This document shows, one piece after another, positions 44,913 through 53,382 of a DNA stretch of 64,000 bases. Numbering within the stretch: position 1 is the first letter of the stretch; every line of letters starts with the position of its first letter. The position numbers and the translations under genes were made by a program. A model generated the notes under the pieces. That model was not told the DNA's origin. It ran no database searches and saw nothing but the letters and a program-made list of their open reading frames with translations. Source of the stretch: VAZQ01 sp963763365 (GTDB lineage Bacteria > Pseudomonadota > Alphaproteobacteria > Rhizobiales > Xanthobacteraceae); contig CAVXOE010000003.1 of NCBI GenBank assembly GCA_963763365.1, forward strand, positions 1 to 64,000. The letters run 5' to 3'.

Positions 44913-45902
44913 TCACCAAGACGGCTTAAGCTGATCGGCAAACGGCTTGCCGGCCTCGCCGGCTCCTTCGCCGATCTTGTCGAACACCGGCTTCATCTTG
45001 TCTTTCATCGCCTTCAGCTCGGCGTCGTTGAGCACGTAGATATCTGCTCCGAGGGCCTTGATCTCCGCCACGCCCCTGTCGGCAACGGCCCGCATCGTGG
45101 CGATCCCGCGCTGCTGGGCTTCAGCCGAAACGGCACGAATCGTTGCCTGATCTTCGGCGGAAATGGACCGCCAGGCGCGCGGGTTCATCACGTAGAGCGA
45201 CAAGTTCACCGCCTGACGCAATGAGGTGAGTTTGGGCGCGACCTCGTGGAGCTTCAGCGAGAGTACGAGGTTCGGCACGGAGAGCGCGCAATCGACGGTC
45301 TTGTTCTGCAACGCGAGATACTGCTCACCCGGATCGATGGCCGTCGGCGCTCCGCCCAGCGCGAGCACCTGCTGACTTTGCCATCGCCCCGCTGCGCGCA
45401 CCTTGGATCCCGGCCAGTCGGCCGGCGTCTTCATGTGCTTGCCGCCGCAGATGACGACGACTTCGAAGGTCGGCTGCGTGAACAGCAGTTCGACGCCGTA
45501 CTTTCGCAACAGTTCGGTCAGCGCGGGCTGTATGCCGTCCAGGGCCTTCCGCATTCCGTCTGCATCGTTCGGAAGTCCTCCGATGGCCTCGAGATAGCCG
45601 AGAGCCGGTATGGCGCCGGAGCTGAAGCCTGCGGCCGTCAGACCGACCGGCACCACACCGTTCCGCACGGCGCCTAACGTTTCGACCGCCGATGTCAGCG
45701 CGCCCGAATAGCTCGGCTTGAACTGGACACGCCCCTGCGTCCGCTTGTCGATCTCCGCAACCCAGAACTTGAAAGTCTCGGCGAGTGCATCGCGCTCGGT
45801 ATGGAAGATTGCCACGTCGAAGCTCGCAGAAGCGGCCGGCGAGGCCGCGAGCCCGCACGTCAATGCGGCCGCCAGAGCGGTGTGGACCATTCGCTGCAAC
45901 AT
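44913..45902 (-). CDS. dctP: TRAP transporter solute-binding protein (DctP)
   Basis: A 329-residue periplasmic receptor with signal peptide (MVHTALAAALTCGLAASPAAS). DctP features include FWVAEIDKRTQGRVQFKPSYSGAL, TPADWPGSKVRAAGRWQSQQVLALG (with the ligand-carboxylate arginine) and ALQNKTVDCALSVPN. The GGAGGA site is 4 nt before ATG 45902, with a TTG just upstream. It leads a dctPQM-amidase operon. The ligand is unknown. Confidence 0.9.
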   Translation of the reverse strand: MLQRMVHTALAAALTCGLAASPAASASFDVAIFHTERDALAETFKFWVAEIDKRTQGRVQFKPSYSGALTSAVETLGAVRNGVVPVGLTAAGFSSGAIPALGYLEAIGGLPNDADGMRKALDGIQPALTELLRKYGVELLFTQPTFEVVVICGGKHMKTPADWPGSKVRAAGRWQSQQVLALGGAPTAIDPGEQYLALQNKTVDCALSVPNLVLSLKLHEVAPKLTSLRQAVNLSLYVMNPRAWRSISAEDQATIRAVSAEAQQRGIATMRAVADRGVAEIKALGADIYVLNDAELKAMKDKMKPVFDKIGEGAGEAGKPFADQLKPSW

Positions 45903-46000
45903 CAAATCCTCCCTGTCTCAGCGCTTGTTTTTATCGGATGACGCTGATCAAACCCTCGATGAACGCTCGCTCCAAGTACAAGTCGGGCCCCTGACGGACG

Positions 46001-46825
46001 TCACGTCAGCGCGACCGCCCGTTCGACGCATGACAGGACGGCCGCGGCGGTCTCATCAGGCATTTCCACCGCGACACTGCTGCCGGCATTGGCGACAAGC
46101 TTGAGTTCCGCGTTGCGTAAGCCTTCAGCATAGGCCCGCGCGTGGGCGACCGGAACCAGATTGTCGCGCTCTCCGGCGATTACCAGGGCAGGACCGCCAA
46201 ATCGGCTCAACCGGTCGCGCAACTTGCGATCGTGGAGATAGGGCGGCGAAAAGCCTACGCGTGAGGCGAACCGAAACATCTTGTAGCGGAGAAGCTCGCG
46301 CTCGACCGTCATGCGGCCGTCCGGAAACATCGCCAAGGCCTCGGGCGCCTCGGCAGTCCGAAACAGCGTGCGCCGGAAATCGGAAAAGTCTCCGCCATTC
46401 TTGGCCTGCACCATCATGAAGATGTCGGCAATCGGCTGCTGCGGCACGAACAGGCCGGTGGCTCCGATCAACGTCAGCGAATTGACCCGCTCGGGAATCC
46501 GCACCGCGACCTCGGCCGCCATCCATCCGCCGATCGATGCCCCGGCGAGGTGAAAGCGATCGACGCGGAGGGCGTCCAACATCTGAAGACAATGGAACAC
46601 CGCATCCTCGATGGTGTCGATGTCCTCGTTCTCTTCGCTTGCACCGCAACCGGGACAAGCCGGCGCGATCAGGCGAACCTTCTTGGCAAGCGCACGGTGG
46701 AACGGCAGCCACTCGCCGCTGCTGCCATGAACGTCGGCAAATCCGTGAAGATAGATCAGCGGCTCGCCGGCCCCATCCTCCAGCACGGCGACCGCGTGCC
46801 CCCCGACCTCGACAAGGCGGCTCAT
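46001..46825 (-). CDS. Alpha/beta hydrolase, catalytic histidine replaced
   Basis: A 274-residue alpha/beta-hydrolase-fold protein. The oxyanion segment LIYLHGF, the nucleophile elbow LAGASIGGWMAA and the acid residue in VIAGERDNLVP are present. Where the catalytic histidine is expected (G-H before the last helix) the sequence reads NAGSSVAVEMPDE, so His is replaced by Ser. The gene overlaps the luciferase-like monooxygenase by ATGA and is probably its operon partner. It may be an inactive or altered hydrolase or may use another histidine; a sequencing error would need several changed bases. Confidence 0.83.
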   Translation of the reverse strand: MSRLVEVGGHAVAVLEDGAGEPLIYLHGFADVHGSSGEWLPFHRALAKKVRLIAPACPGCGASEENEDIDTIEDAVFHCLQMLDALRVDRFHLAGASIGGWMAAEVAVRIPERVNSLTLIGATGLFVPQQPIADIFMMVQAKNGGDFSDFRRTLFRTAEAPEALAMFPDGRMTVERELLRYKMFRFASRVGFSPPYLHDRKLRDRLSRFGGPALVIAGERDNLVPVAHARAYAEGLRNAELKLVANAGSSVAVEMPDETAAAVLSCVERAVALT

Positions 46826-48066
46826 TGCGCCGCTCCCGCCATGGCAGGCTCGTCCAAGGCCGGAAAGTTGCGTGCAAACAAATCAGCCGAATCCTGGCGG
46901 AGCGCCGGCGCAACCTCGGTCGCGAACAGCCGCATGCTCTTGCGCGTCAACCGGTCTTCCATGTTGCCGAAATGAAATTGAATGAGGAAATTGCCGATCT
47001 GGGCCTGCTCGATCAGCTCCCAAATCCGTCTTTGCACCGTCGACGGGCTACCGACAATGATCGAGCCGAACTGTTCGAGTTCTTCCCAGGTGTCGCAGTC
47101 GCCCAGCATCTTGCTGTCGGCCGGCGCGTTCCTGACGAATTTGTCGTAGGACGCCACCGTCATCGACGGGACGCCGGTGCCGAAGGTCAGCATCCGGCCC
47201 TCGCTGCGCAGATGGCCCTTGAGGGTGTTCTTGATGAAATACCAGACGCCCTCCCGCGACTCCGTGCGCGCTTGTTCGTCGGTCTCCGACACATACACTG
47301 AAATCAGAAGCCCCATCCGGAAGGGATGGAATACGCCGCCATGGCGCTTCGTGATCTCGCTAAACCGCTGGGCGGCCTGCTTGGTCGCGGGCCCATGGGC
47401 GCGCGACGACAGGAAGTAGTCATGCCCGCGCTTGGCGGTTTCCTCCATCGTTTCGATGCTGAGCGCGCCGGGGATCCAGATCGGCGGATGAGGCCTTTGG
47501 CGGGGCTGCGGCCACAAATTGACGTAGCGGAGCGGATAGTACTTGCCGTCGTGCTCGAACGGCCCTCGCTCGGTCCATGCGCGCTTGATCAGATCGACAC
47601 CTTCCCAGAACTGGGCGCGAGCCTGCGGCTGAGGCACATTATAGTTGAACGCCTCCGGCCCGCCCCCAATCGCAAGCCCGGCGATCAATCGGCCGCCGCT
47701 CATGTTGTCGATCATCGCGTATTCTTCCGCCACGCGAAGCGGATTGCGATGAAGCGGCAGGAGATTGCCAAGGACAACGATCTTGCCGCGCTTGGTGCGC
47801 TGTGTGAGCGCGGCCGCAATGATGTTGGGCGACGGCATCAGGCCGTAGATGTTCTGGTGATGCTCGTTCAGCACCATGCCGTCGAAACCAAGTTCGTCGG
47901 CATAGACGAGTTGATCGATGTATTCCTGATAGACGTTGCCGGCGCGGTCGCGATCCCACAGTTCGTTCGGAACGGTGACCCAGCCGGTGTCGTAGCGCGC
48001 GTCGAAATCCGACGGCAAATAAGGGTAGGCCATGAAATGCCAGCAAAAGAGCCTGACCGGATGCAC
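46822..48066 (-). CDS. Bacterial luciferase-like flavin monooxygenase
   Basis: A 414-residue protein of the luciferase-like monooxygenase (LLM) family, which uses FMNH2 from a separate reductase. Characteristic parts are YIDQLVYADELGFDGMVLNEHH, IVVLGNLLPLHRNPLRVAEEYAMIDNMSGGRLIAGL and IWIPGALSIETMEETAKRGHDY. A GTG start is chosen because GGGGAGG lies 9 nt upstream and homologues begin at about this point; an ATG at 48090 lacks a site. It overlaps the alpha/beta hydrolase gene and is divergent from a Bug receptor gene. No flavin reductase is seen nearby. Confidence 0.85.
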   Translation of the reverse strand: MHPVRLFCWHFMAYPYLPSDFDARYDTGWVTVPNELWDRDRAGNVYQEYIDQLVYADELGFDGMVLNEHHQNIYGLMPSPNIIAAALTQRTKRGKIVVLGNLLPLHRNPLRVAEEYAMIDNMSGGRLIAGLAIGGGPEAFNYNVPQPQARAQFWEGVDLIKRAWTERGPFEHDGKYYPLRYVNLWPQPRQRPHPPIWIPGALSIETMEETAKRGHDYFLSSRAHGPATKQAAQRFSEITKRHGGVFHPFRMGLLISVYVSETDEQARTESREGVWYFIKNTLKGHLRSEGRMLTFGTGVPSMTVASYDKFVRNAPADSKMLGDCDTWEELEQFGSIIVGSPSTVQRRIWELIEQAQIGNFLIQFHFGNMEDRLTRKSMRLFATEVAPALRQDSADLFARNFPALDEPAMAGAAQ

Positions 48067-48321
48067 GACCGTGCGCCTCCCCAATTTCATTGTTTTGAGA
48101 AGGCTAGGCGGACCGCATAGAGGCGTCAAATTCCCAAACGACCTGGCTGAGATCGCCGGAACGGATCGTTGTGGCGCGTTCACATACCCGAGGTGGTCAA
48201 CTCGCCGGCATTCGCGCATGGAGACGGCCTGGGAGTACTCGTCAGACCACCGAAAGCTTCGATAATTCGGATATCGGCAAGGAATTTGCTTTCCAGGCTG
48301 TGGAAGCAAGAGGAGAACACG

Positions 48322-49287
48322 ATGAAGCATGTTGCAACGCTGGTGCTGGCAGCGGGGATCGCATGGGTGCCGGGGGCTCTGCAGGCACAAGATGCGTGGC
48401 CGAGCCGGACCATTACGTTCATCGTGCCCTACGCGTCCGGAGGCTACACCGACCTGGTCGGCCGGCTCACCGCGCGCTACGTCGAAAAGGCACTGGGCAA
48501 GCCGGTCATCGTCGAAAGCCGGCCGGGCGCCGGCGGCATTGTCGGGACGCAAGCCGTCGCGAGCGCAGCGCCCGACGGCTATACCTTTTGCGTCTGCAGC
48601 GTCGGCGCCGTCTCGATCGCGCTGTTTGCCCAGAAGGTCGGATACGACCCTCTGCGTGATCTCGCACCCGTCGGCATCGTCAGTTCGATCGTTCAAGCGG
48701 TCATCGTCAAGAAGGACCTGCCGGCGAAAACGATGGCCGAGTTCGTGTCCTATGCGAAGGCCAATCCCGCCAAGCTCAATTACGGCTCCAGCGGCGCCGG
48801 CGGCCTGACGCACTACTCCGTGGAACTATTCCAGGTTCGAACGGGGACCAAGGCGGTGCACATTCCATTCAAAGGCAGTGCGCCGGCAACCGCGGCGGTT
48901 GTCTCGGGCGACGTCGATTTCGCGTTCGCCAACATGACCGACGCGCTGCCGCAGATCGAGTCCGGAACAGTCCGCGGCTTGGCGGTGACCTCGCTCGAAC
49001 GAAGTTCCTACCTTCCCAATCTGCCTTCCGTGAATGAGACGGTCGTCCCCGGGTTCATTGCGGAGACCTGGAACGGGATCATCGCCCCGCCCAAGACGCC
49101 GGACGCGATCATGCGCAAGATGTCCGAAATCCTGCTCAAGATGGCCGACGATCCGGAGGTGAAGGAAGCCATGCGCAAGCTCGGCGCCAGCACGGTCAAA
49201 TCGACGCCCGAGCAGTTTCTTGAGCAGATCAAGCAGGAAATGGCGCAGTGGAAACCGCTGATCGAGGAGATTGCGGAGAAGAAGTAA
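48322..49287 (+). CDS. Bug-type substrate-binding protein
   Basis: A 321-residue receptor with signal peptide (VATLVLAAGIAWVPGALQAQ). Motifs are ITFIVPYASGGYTDLVGRL, VIVESRPGAGGIVGTQAVA, HIPFKGSAPATAAVVSGDVDFAF and EEIAEKK at the C terminus. The ATG is preceded by AAGAGGAG. It is divergent from the LLM-hydrolase pair and followed by the second CGTCATTGC palindrome, so it is probably monocistronic. Confidence 0.9.
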   Translation: MKHVATLVLAAGIAWVPGALQAQDAWPSRTITFIVPYASGGYTDLVGRLTARYVEKALGKPVIVESRPGAGGIVGTQAVASAAPDGYTFCVCSVGAVSIALFAQKVGYDPLRDLAPVGIVSSIVQAVIVKKDLPAKTMAEFVSYAKANPAKLNYGSSGAGGLTHYSVELFQVRTGTKAVHIPFKGSAPATAAVVSGDVDFAFANMTDALPQIESGTVRGLAVTSLERSSYLPNLPSVNETVVPGFIAETWNGIIAPPKTPDAIMRKMSEILLKMADDPEVKEAMRKLGASTVKSTPEQFLEQIKQEMAQWKPLIEEIAEKK

Positions 49288-49308
49288 CAATCGGGGACCG
49301 GCCGTCGC

Positions 49309-49389
49309 CGTCATTGCGAGCGAAGCGAAGCAATCCAGAACTTATCGGTTTCGCTGGATTGCTTCGTCGCTTCGCTCCTCGCAACGACG
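49309..49389. repeat. Intergenic palindrome, CGTCATTGC type, copy 2
   Basis: An inverted repeat related to the one at 27907, reading CGTCATTGCGAG to GCAACGACG with AAGCAATCCAG and CTGGATTGCTTC arms. It lies about 20 bp after the Bug gene stop and could terminate that transcript. Confidence 0.7.
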
Positions 49390-49476
49390 AAATCGTGACT
49401 TTGAGTCCCTACTTTCGCGGCGACGAGCCGAGGGAGTGCCATCGACTCGACTGATCCGCGAAAGCGCCTCAACGAA

Positions 49477-50754
49477 TCAAGCCGCTACGGCCTCCGGCAG
49501 GATCGTCGCATTTGCGTCGTAGCGCTTGCCGGCGCGCAGGCAGAACTGCGGCTGCAACAGGCGCTCGGCGACGACCTGCGTCTTTTCGTTGTCACGCAGC
49601 ACGAAGCGGCCGCGTTCGTCCAACAGCACGGAGACATCGGCGGTCGCGCCGGGCTTGAGTGTGCCGAGCTCGCCGGACAGTCCGATCATGGCGGCGGCGT
49701 TGGTGGTCACCATCGGCACGACCTGCTCGATGGACAAGCCGAGCGCCAGCATGGAGCTCATCGCCTGCGTCAGGCTGAACTTGGCCTGGCCGGCAAACGG
49801 ATGCGCCTCGTCGTCGGGATGTTCCGACGGCGTGCCGGGCGGCGGCGGAACGTAGGTGTTGTAGCCGTGCATGTCGGCGCCGAGCGTGTCGGGGACAATG
49901 CCGGCATCCAGCGCCTTGCGCGCGAGACGGTAGGAGAAGTGGCTGCCGTGTCCGACATCGACCTTGAGACCGCGGTCGAGCGCAGCCTTGATCACCTCAT
50001 GGACTTTGCCTTCCCGATTGACGAAGCCGCCGGGATGCCGCGTGAACGGATGCGCGAGAATGTCTCCGGGCTGCAACTCGGGGATCACCCGGTCCAGGAT
50101 CGTGTCGGCGTCTTCGCCGTTCGCGCCGCTCTTGGGCAAGCCCCAGAGCTGCCCGAAGTGGACGTAAACCGGCAGCTTGGTCTTGCGCCCGATCTCGGCC
50201 GACATCTGCAGGACCTTGATTCCCCAGCGCGCAAATCCGCCGATCTCGGCATGGCCCTTGATGCCACGGATCAGATCGCGGTTCTCGTCGGCGGCCTTGA
50301 CCGCCGCGTCGATGTCGATGCCCTCCGGGCTGTAGAGGTTCGGATAGTAATGCCCTTCCAGCCCGCCGACGAGATAGGACGACAGGAACGCGTAGACGCG
50401 GGTCTTCGCCGGCTCCGCAACGAAGTGGCGGAAACCCGGAAACGTCATGCAGGACGGGCCACCCTGGTCGATCACCGTGGTGACGCCGGAATGAACGCCG
50501 ACCATGTCCGCATCCAAGCCGAAGCGCCCGCTGACATAGCGATAGACGTGCGCGTGCGTGTCGATCATTCCCGGCAGCACGAGGCGTCCGCGAACGTCCA
50601 CGACCTCCTTGGCGCTGGCCGGCAGGATATCCTTTTGGACGGCTGCGATCTTGCCGTCGCGAACCGCAACGTCCATCACGCCATTGAGTCCGGAGGCGGG
50701 ACAGATGACGTGTCCCCCGCGGAGCAAGAGGTCATAGGGCTTATTGTCGGACAT
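49477..50754 (-). CDS. Amidohydrolase/deacetylase-family metallohydrolase
   Basis: A 425-residue TIM-barrel amidohydrolase. LPGMIDTHAHVYRYV provides the HxH pair, IRGIKGHAEIG an apparent carbamylated lysine, LPVYVHFGQL and DVGHGSHFS the next histidines and TLGADMHGYN the catalytic aspartate. The pattern is that of the deacetylase (EF_0837-like)/dihydroorotase branch. It lies about 145 bp downstream of the Mo-hydroxylase operon on the same strand and may be its last gene. The substrate is unknown. Confidence 0.87.
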   Translation of the reverse strand: MSDNKPYDLLLRGGHVICPASGLNGVMDVAVRDGKIAAVQKDILPASAKEVVDVRGRLVLPGMIDTHAHVYRYVSGRFGLDADMVGVHSGVTTVIDQGGPSCMTFPGFRHFVAEPAKTRVYAFLSSYLVGGLEGHYYPNLYSPEGIDIDAAVKAADENRDLIRGIKGHAEIGGFARWGIKVLQMSAEIGRKTKLPVYVHFGQLWGLPKSGANGEDADTILDRVIPELQPGDILAHPFTRHPGGFVNREGKVHEVIKAALDRGLKVDVGHGSHFSYRLARKALDAGIVPDTLGADMHGYNTYVPPPPGTPSEHPDDEAHPFAGQAKFSLTQAMSSMLALGLSIEQVVPMVTTNAAAMIGLSGELGTLKPGATADVSVLLDERGRFVLRDNEKTQVVAERLLQPQFCLRAGKRYDANATILPEAVAA

Positions 50755-50899
50755 AGGGGATCTCCGTCGTCAGCGGCGCGGCTGATAAGGTTTCGGCCAG
50801 TATACTTGAGGACGTCCAGCTTTTTCCAGCATCGGTGTTTGCCTGCGGCTGCCTGATTCCTGGGCATCAAAGGCAAGCGCACGATTGAACATACGTAGA

Positions 50900-52111
50900 C
50901 TAGCGACCCAACATCCGGCGCACGAACGCGCTGACGCGAGCCCACAGCGCCGACCGTGCAACGGCTCCCGCGTCCAGCACGTCAGCCGGAGCGGCGGCGG
51001 CCGGTGCGCCGGAAAGCCGGGCTTCGAGATTGCGCGCAAAGACGCGCGTCAGATGTTCGGCAACATCCTTGACCAGACCCGATCGACTGAACTGCGCCAG
51101 AGGCCCGGACAGCAGGAATGTCACCGACACATCGACCTGCGTAGCCTTCGCATCGAGCGGAAGGACGTCGTAGGCAATGATTGCACGCGCGCTCGACGGG
51201 CTTCTTGCATCGCGGCCGGCGCCACGTACGACCCCGCGGAACTTGGCGTCGTCACGCTCGACGTCGAGAATGCCCTGGAACACGCTCACGATGGGACCGA
51301 GCTTGACGTTGACCTCGCCCTCGGCGCGCCTGCCTTGAACCGGTCCGGTCAAGCGCGCTCCGGGCATGCACCGGGCGACCTGATCGAGATCGGAAAAAAA
51401 TTGCCAGACGGCGGATTGCGCAAACGGGACGGAAAACGACTGCCGCAGTTGCACGCCATCCCGTTCGACCGCCTTCCAGTCGATCGCATCGAGATTTTCC
51501 GTGCCCGATGCGGCAGGCAGTGCCGTCGCTCCGGCTTTGCCAGCCGGCGAACTTTGCGAAAAGTCCTGCGGCTTCGAGGGGCGATGCGAGCCGACCGGAC
51601 CGACACCGCGGGGCGCCAATACGCCGGCAAGCCCTGATGTCTTGGCCGTTGCGAGCGCACTCCGAACAGCCTCCACGATGCCCACATAGCCCGTACAGCG
51701 GCAGAGATTGCCCGATAGCTCCAGGCGGATTCGCCTTTCGTCCGCGTCCGGAAGACGCGTGACGATGTCGCGCGCCGTCATCAGCATACCGGGCGTACAG
51801 AAGCCGCACTGCAGAGCGTGATGTTCGGAGAACGCTTCCCGCAGCACATTCGTGACCTGATCGTTCTCCAAGCCCTCAAGCGTCGTGATCTCGGCGCCGT
51901 CGGCAGCGACCGCGAAGGTAATGCACGAGCGCGCGGGTGCGCCGTCGATCAGCACCGTGCACGCGCCGCACACGCCATGCTCGCAGCCGATATGCGTCGC
52001 CGTCAGGAATTCGCGCTCGCGCAGGAAATCGACGAGATTCAAGCGCGGCTCGACCTCGGCCTGCACACCACGTCCGTTGACTGAGAGCGAGAGTGTCTTC
52101 ACGACGCGCAC
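50900..52111 (-). CDS. [2Fe-2S] subunit fused to CoxG-type domain (CoxS-CoxG)
   Basis: A 403-residue fusion. Residues 1-160 are a molybdenum-hydroxylase small subunit with the two [2Fe-2S] clusters (GCEHGVCGACTVLIDG and CGFCTPGML with CRCTGY). After a Ser/Pro/Ala linker, residues about 215-370 form a SRPBCC/CoxG domain (FSVPFAQSAVWQFFSDLDQVARCMPGA, GEVNVKLGPIVSVFQG), ending in a short basic hydrophobic tail (ALWARVSAFVRRMLGR) that may attach it to the membrane. CoxG is normally a separate protein recruiting the enzyme to the membrane. The start overlaps the CoxM gene. Confidence 0.88.
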   Translation of the reverse strand: MRVVKTLSLSVNGRGVQAEVEPRLNLVDFLREREFLTATHIGCEHGVCGACTVLIDGAPARSCITFAVAADGAEITTLEGLENDQVTNVLREAFSEHHALQCGFCTPGMLMTARDIVTRLPDADERRIRLELSGNLCRCTGYVGIVEAVRSALATAKTSGLAGVLAPRGVGPVGSHRPSKPQDFSQSSPAGKAGATALPAASGTENLDAIDWKAVERDGVQLRQSFSVPFAQSAVWQFFSDLDQVARCMPGARLTGPVQGRRAEGEVNVKLGPIVSVFQGILDVERDDAKFRGVVRGAGRDARSPSSARAIIAYDVLPLDAKATQVDVSVTFLLSGPLAQFSRSGLVKDVAEHLTRVFARNLEARLSGAPAAAAPADVLDAGAVARSALWARVSAFVRRMLGR

Positions 52112-52938
52112 GCCTGCTTTGCCGCCCGCTTGAGCGCGACGGGCGCGAGGCTTCGGATGTACTCGTCCGTCACGTTTTTCCCGTCAAGGAGTTGCAGCAC
52201 GACGCGCCGATCCAGTCGCTCGGCCAGATCGGGACCAAAGCCGCCGCCAAACAGCGAGGCAGCATCCGCAACGACGATCGGCGAGGTCTCGATCGCACCG
52301 ATCACGGCGCGAAACGTATCGCGGGCCGGATCGAAGAGGATACCGCCGATCGCATGGGCGAATTCACCGGCCTTCTGACTGAATTTGTAGAATCCCCAGC
52401 GCGCATCGGGCGACAGCTTCGGAACTCGGACGGACTGGATCAGCTCGTCGGGTTGCAGCACCGTGGTAAACGACGAGACCATCAAGTCGGCGACCGGGAT
52501 CGAGCGTGTGCCGCGCTTTCCCCAGACGACGGCCTGTGCATCGGCCAGCGCGAGGGCAGAGATCCAATCGGCGGCCGGGTCCGCATGTGCGATGCTTCCT
52601 CCGATCGTGCCGCGATTGCGCACAGCGCGATAGGCGATCCGGCTGGCAACATGCCGAAGCAGACCCTTGGCAGGGTCGGGAACACGCCCGTCCTCGATGT
52701 CGGCGTGCGTGACGCAAGCCCCGATCTCAAGATGATCGCGTCCGTCCACGACAGCGGTGAGCTCGGATATCGAGGTCACGTCCACCAGAAGATCGGGTTG
52801 GGCGAGCCGCAGATTCAACATCGGCCCGAGAGATTGGCCTCCGGCCAGCACCTTCGAAAGGCCGCTCCCCTGTCCGAGCAGCCTGGCGGCATCGGCGAGC
52901 GTAGTGGGACGCGCGTAGTCGAAAGCGACGGGCTTCAT
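52099..52938 (-). CDS. FAD-binding subunit of a molybdenum hydroxylase (CoxM-like)
   Basis: A 279-residue medium subunit with LAGGQSLGPMLNLRLAQPDLLVDV and RNRGTIGGSIAHADPAADW, the two FAD-pyrophosphate loops of CoxM/XdhB proteins. It carries electrons from the small-subunit clusters to the acceptor. It overlaps the CoxS-CoxG gene by 13 bp; the ferredoxin-like gene ends 85 bp upstream on the same strand. Confidence 0.9.
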   Translation of the reverse strand: MKPVAFDYARPTTLADAARLLGQGSGLSKVLAGGQSLGPMLNLRLAQPDLLVDVTSISELTAVVDGRDHLEIGACVTHADIEDGRVPDPAKGLLRHVASRIAYRAVRNRGTIGGSIAHADPAADWISALALADAQAVVWGKRGTRSIPVADLMVSSFTTVLQPDELIQSVRVPKLSPDARWGFYKFSQKAGEFAHAIGGILFDPARDTFRAVIGAIETSPIVVADAASLFGGGFGPDLAERLDRRVVLQLLDGKNVTDEYIRSLAPVALKRAAKQACAS

Positions 52939-53022
52939 GCCGATTTCACCGTCACGGCAGCCCCGCAATCACACGCGAACAATTCTAGGTGCGGACAAAT
53001 CACGGCTTACCGGCTCCGGGCA

Positions 53023-53382
53023 TCAGAATCGCTCCTTGCGCGAGAGCGTGTCGGTCACCAGGTCCCGTATGAGCGGAACGTTCGGGAGCGGATCGAGCTG
53101 TATCAGACCGGTCCGCAGTTTCGCGATGCAGGCATATTCGACCTCGCCATCGATCAACATCGTGCACTCCTTGCACACATTGGCGTTGAAGCAACTGAAT
53201 CGCACCGCCAGATCGGGATCGGTATCGAGCCTGATGCGCACGAGGCCGTCCAGCACGGAATCGCCATCCTCGAATCCGACATTGAACTCTTGGTAGTGCC
53301 CATGGTCGCGGTCCGCACCCCGCCATATCCGAAGCCGGGCCGTTTTGACCGCACCGGCGCTATGAGGCTGAGAAGCGATCAC
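53023..53382 (-). CDS. Single-domain [2Fe-2S] protein, fumarate-reductase iron-sulfur type
   Basis: A 119-residue protein resembling only the N-terminal ferredoxin domain of SdhB/FrdB. The cluster motif reads CFNANVCKEC followed by a further cysteine in VEYACIAKL. The first spacing (C-x5-C) is one residue longer than in SdhB. The C-terminal [4Fe-4S]/[3Fe-4S] domain that makes SdhB about 230 residues is absent. The GTG start overlaps the flavoprotein stop (GTGA), so the two are coupled. It probably transfers electrons from the flavoprotein to a partner within this operon. Confidence 0.82.
   Translation of the reverse strand: MIASQPHSAGAVKTARLRIWRGADRDHGHYQEFNVGFEDGDSVLDGLVRIRLDTDPDLAVRFSCFNANVCKECTMLIDGEVEYACIAKLRTGLIQLDPLPNVPLIRDLVTDTLSRKERF

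Noticed and set aside
46822..48813. N-terminal extension of the luciferase-like monooxygenase by about 250 codons
   Set aside because: The extension overlaps the divergent Bug gene and its leader, and the GTG at 48066 has a strong ribosome site and fits homologue length.
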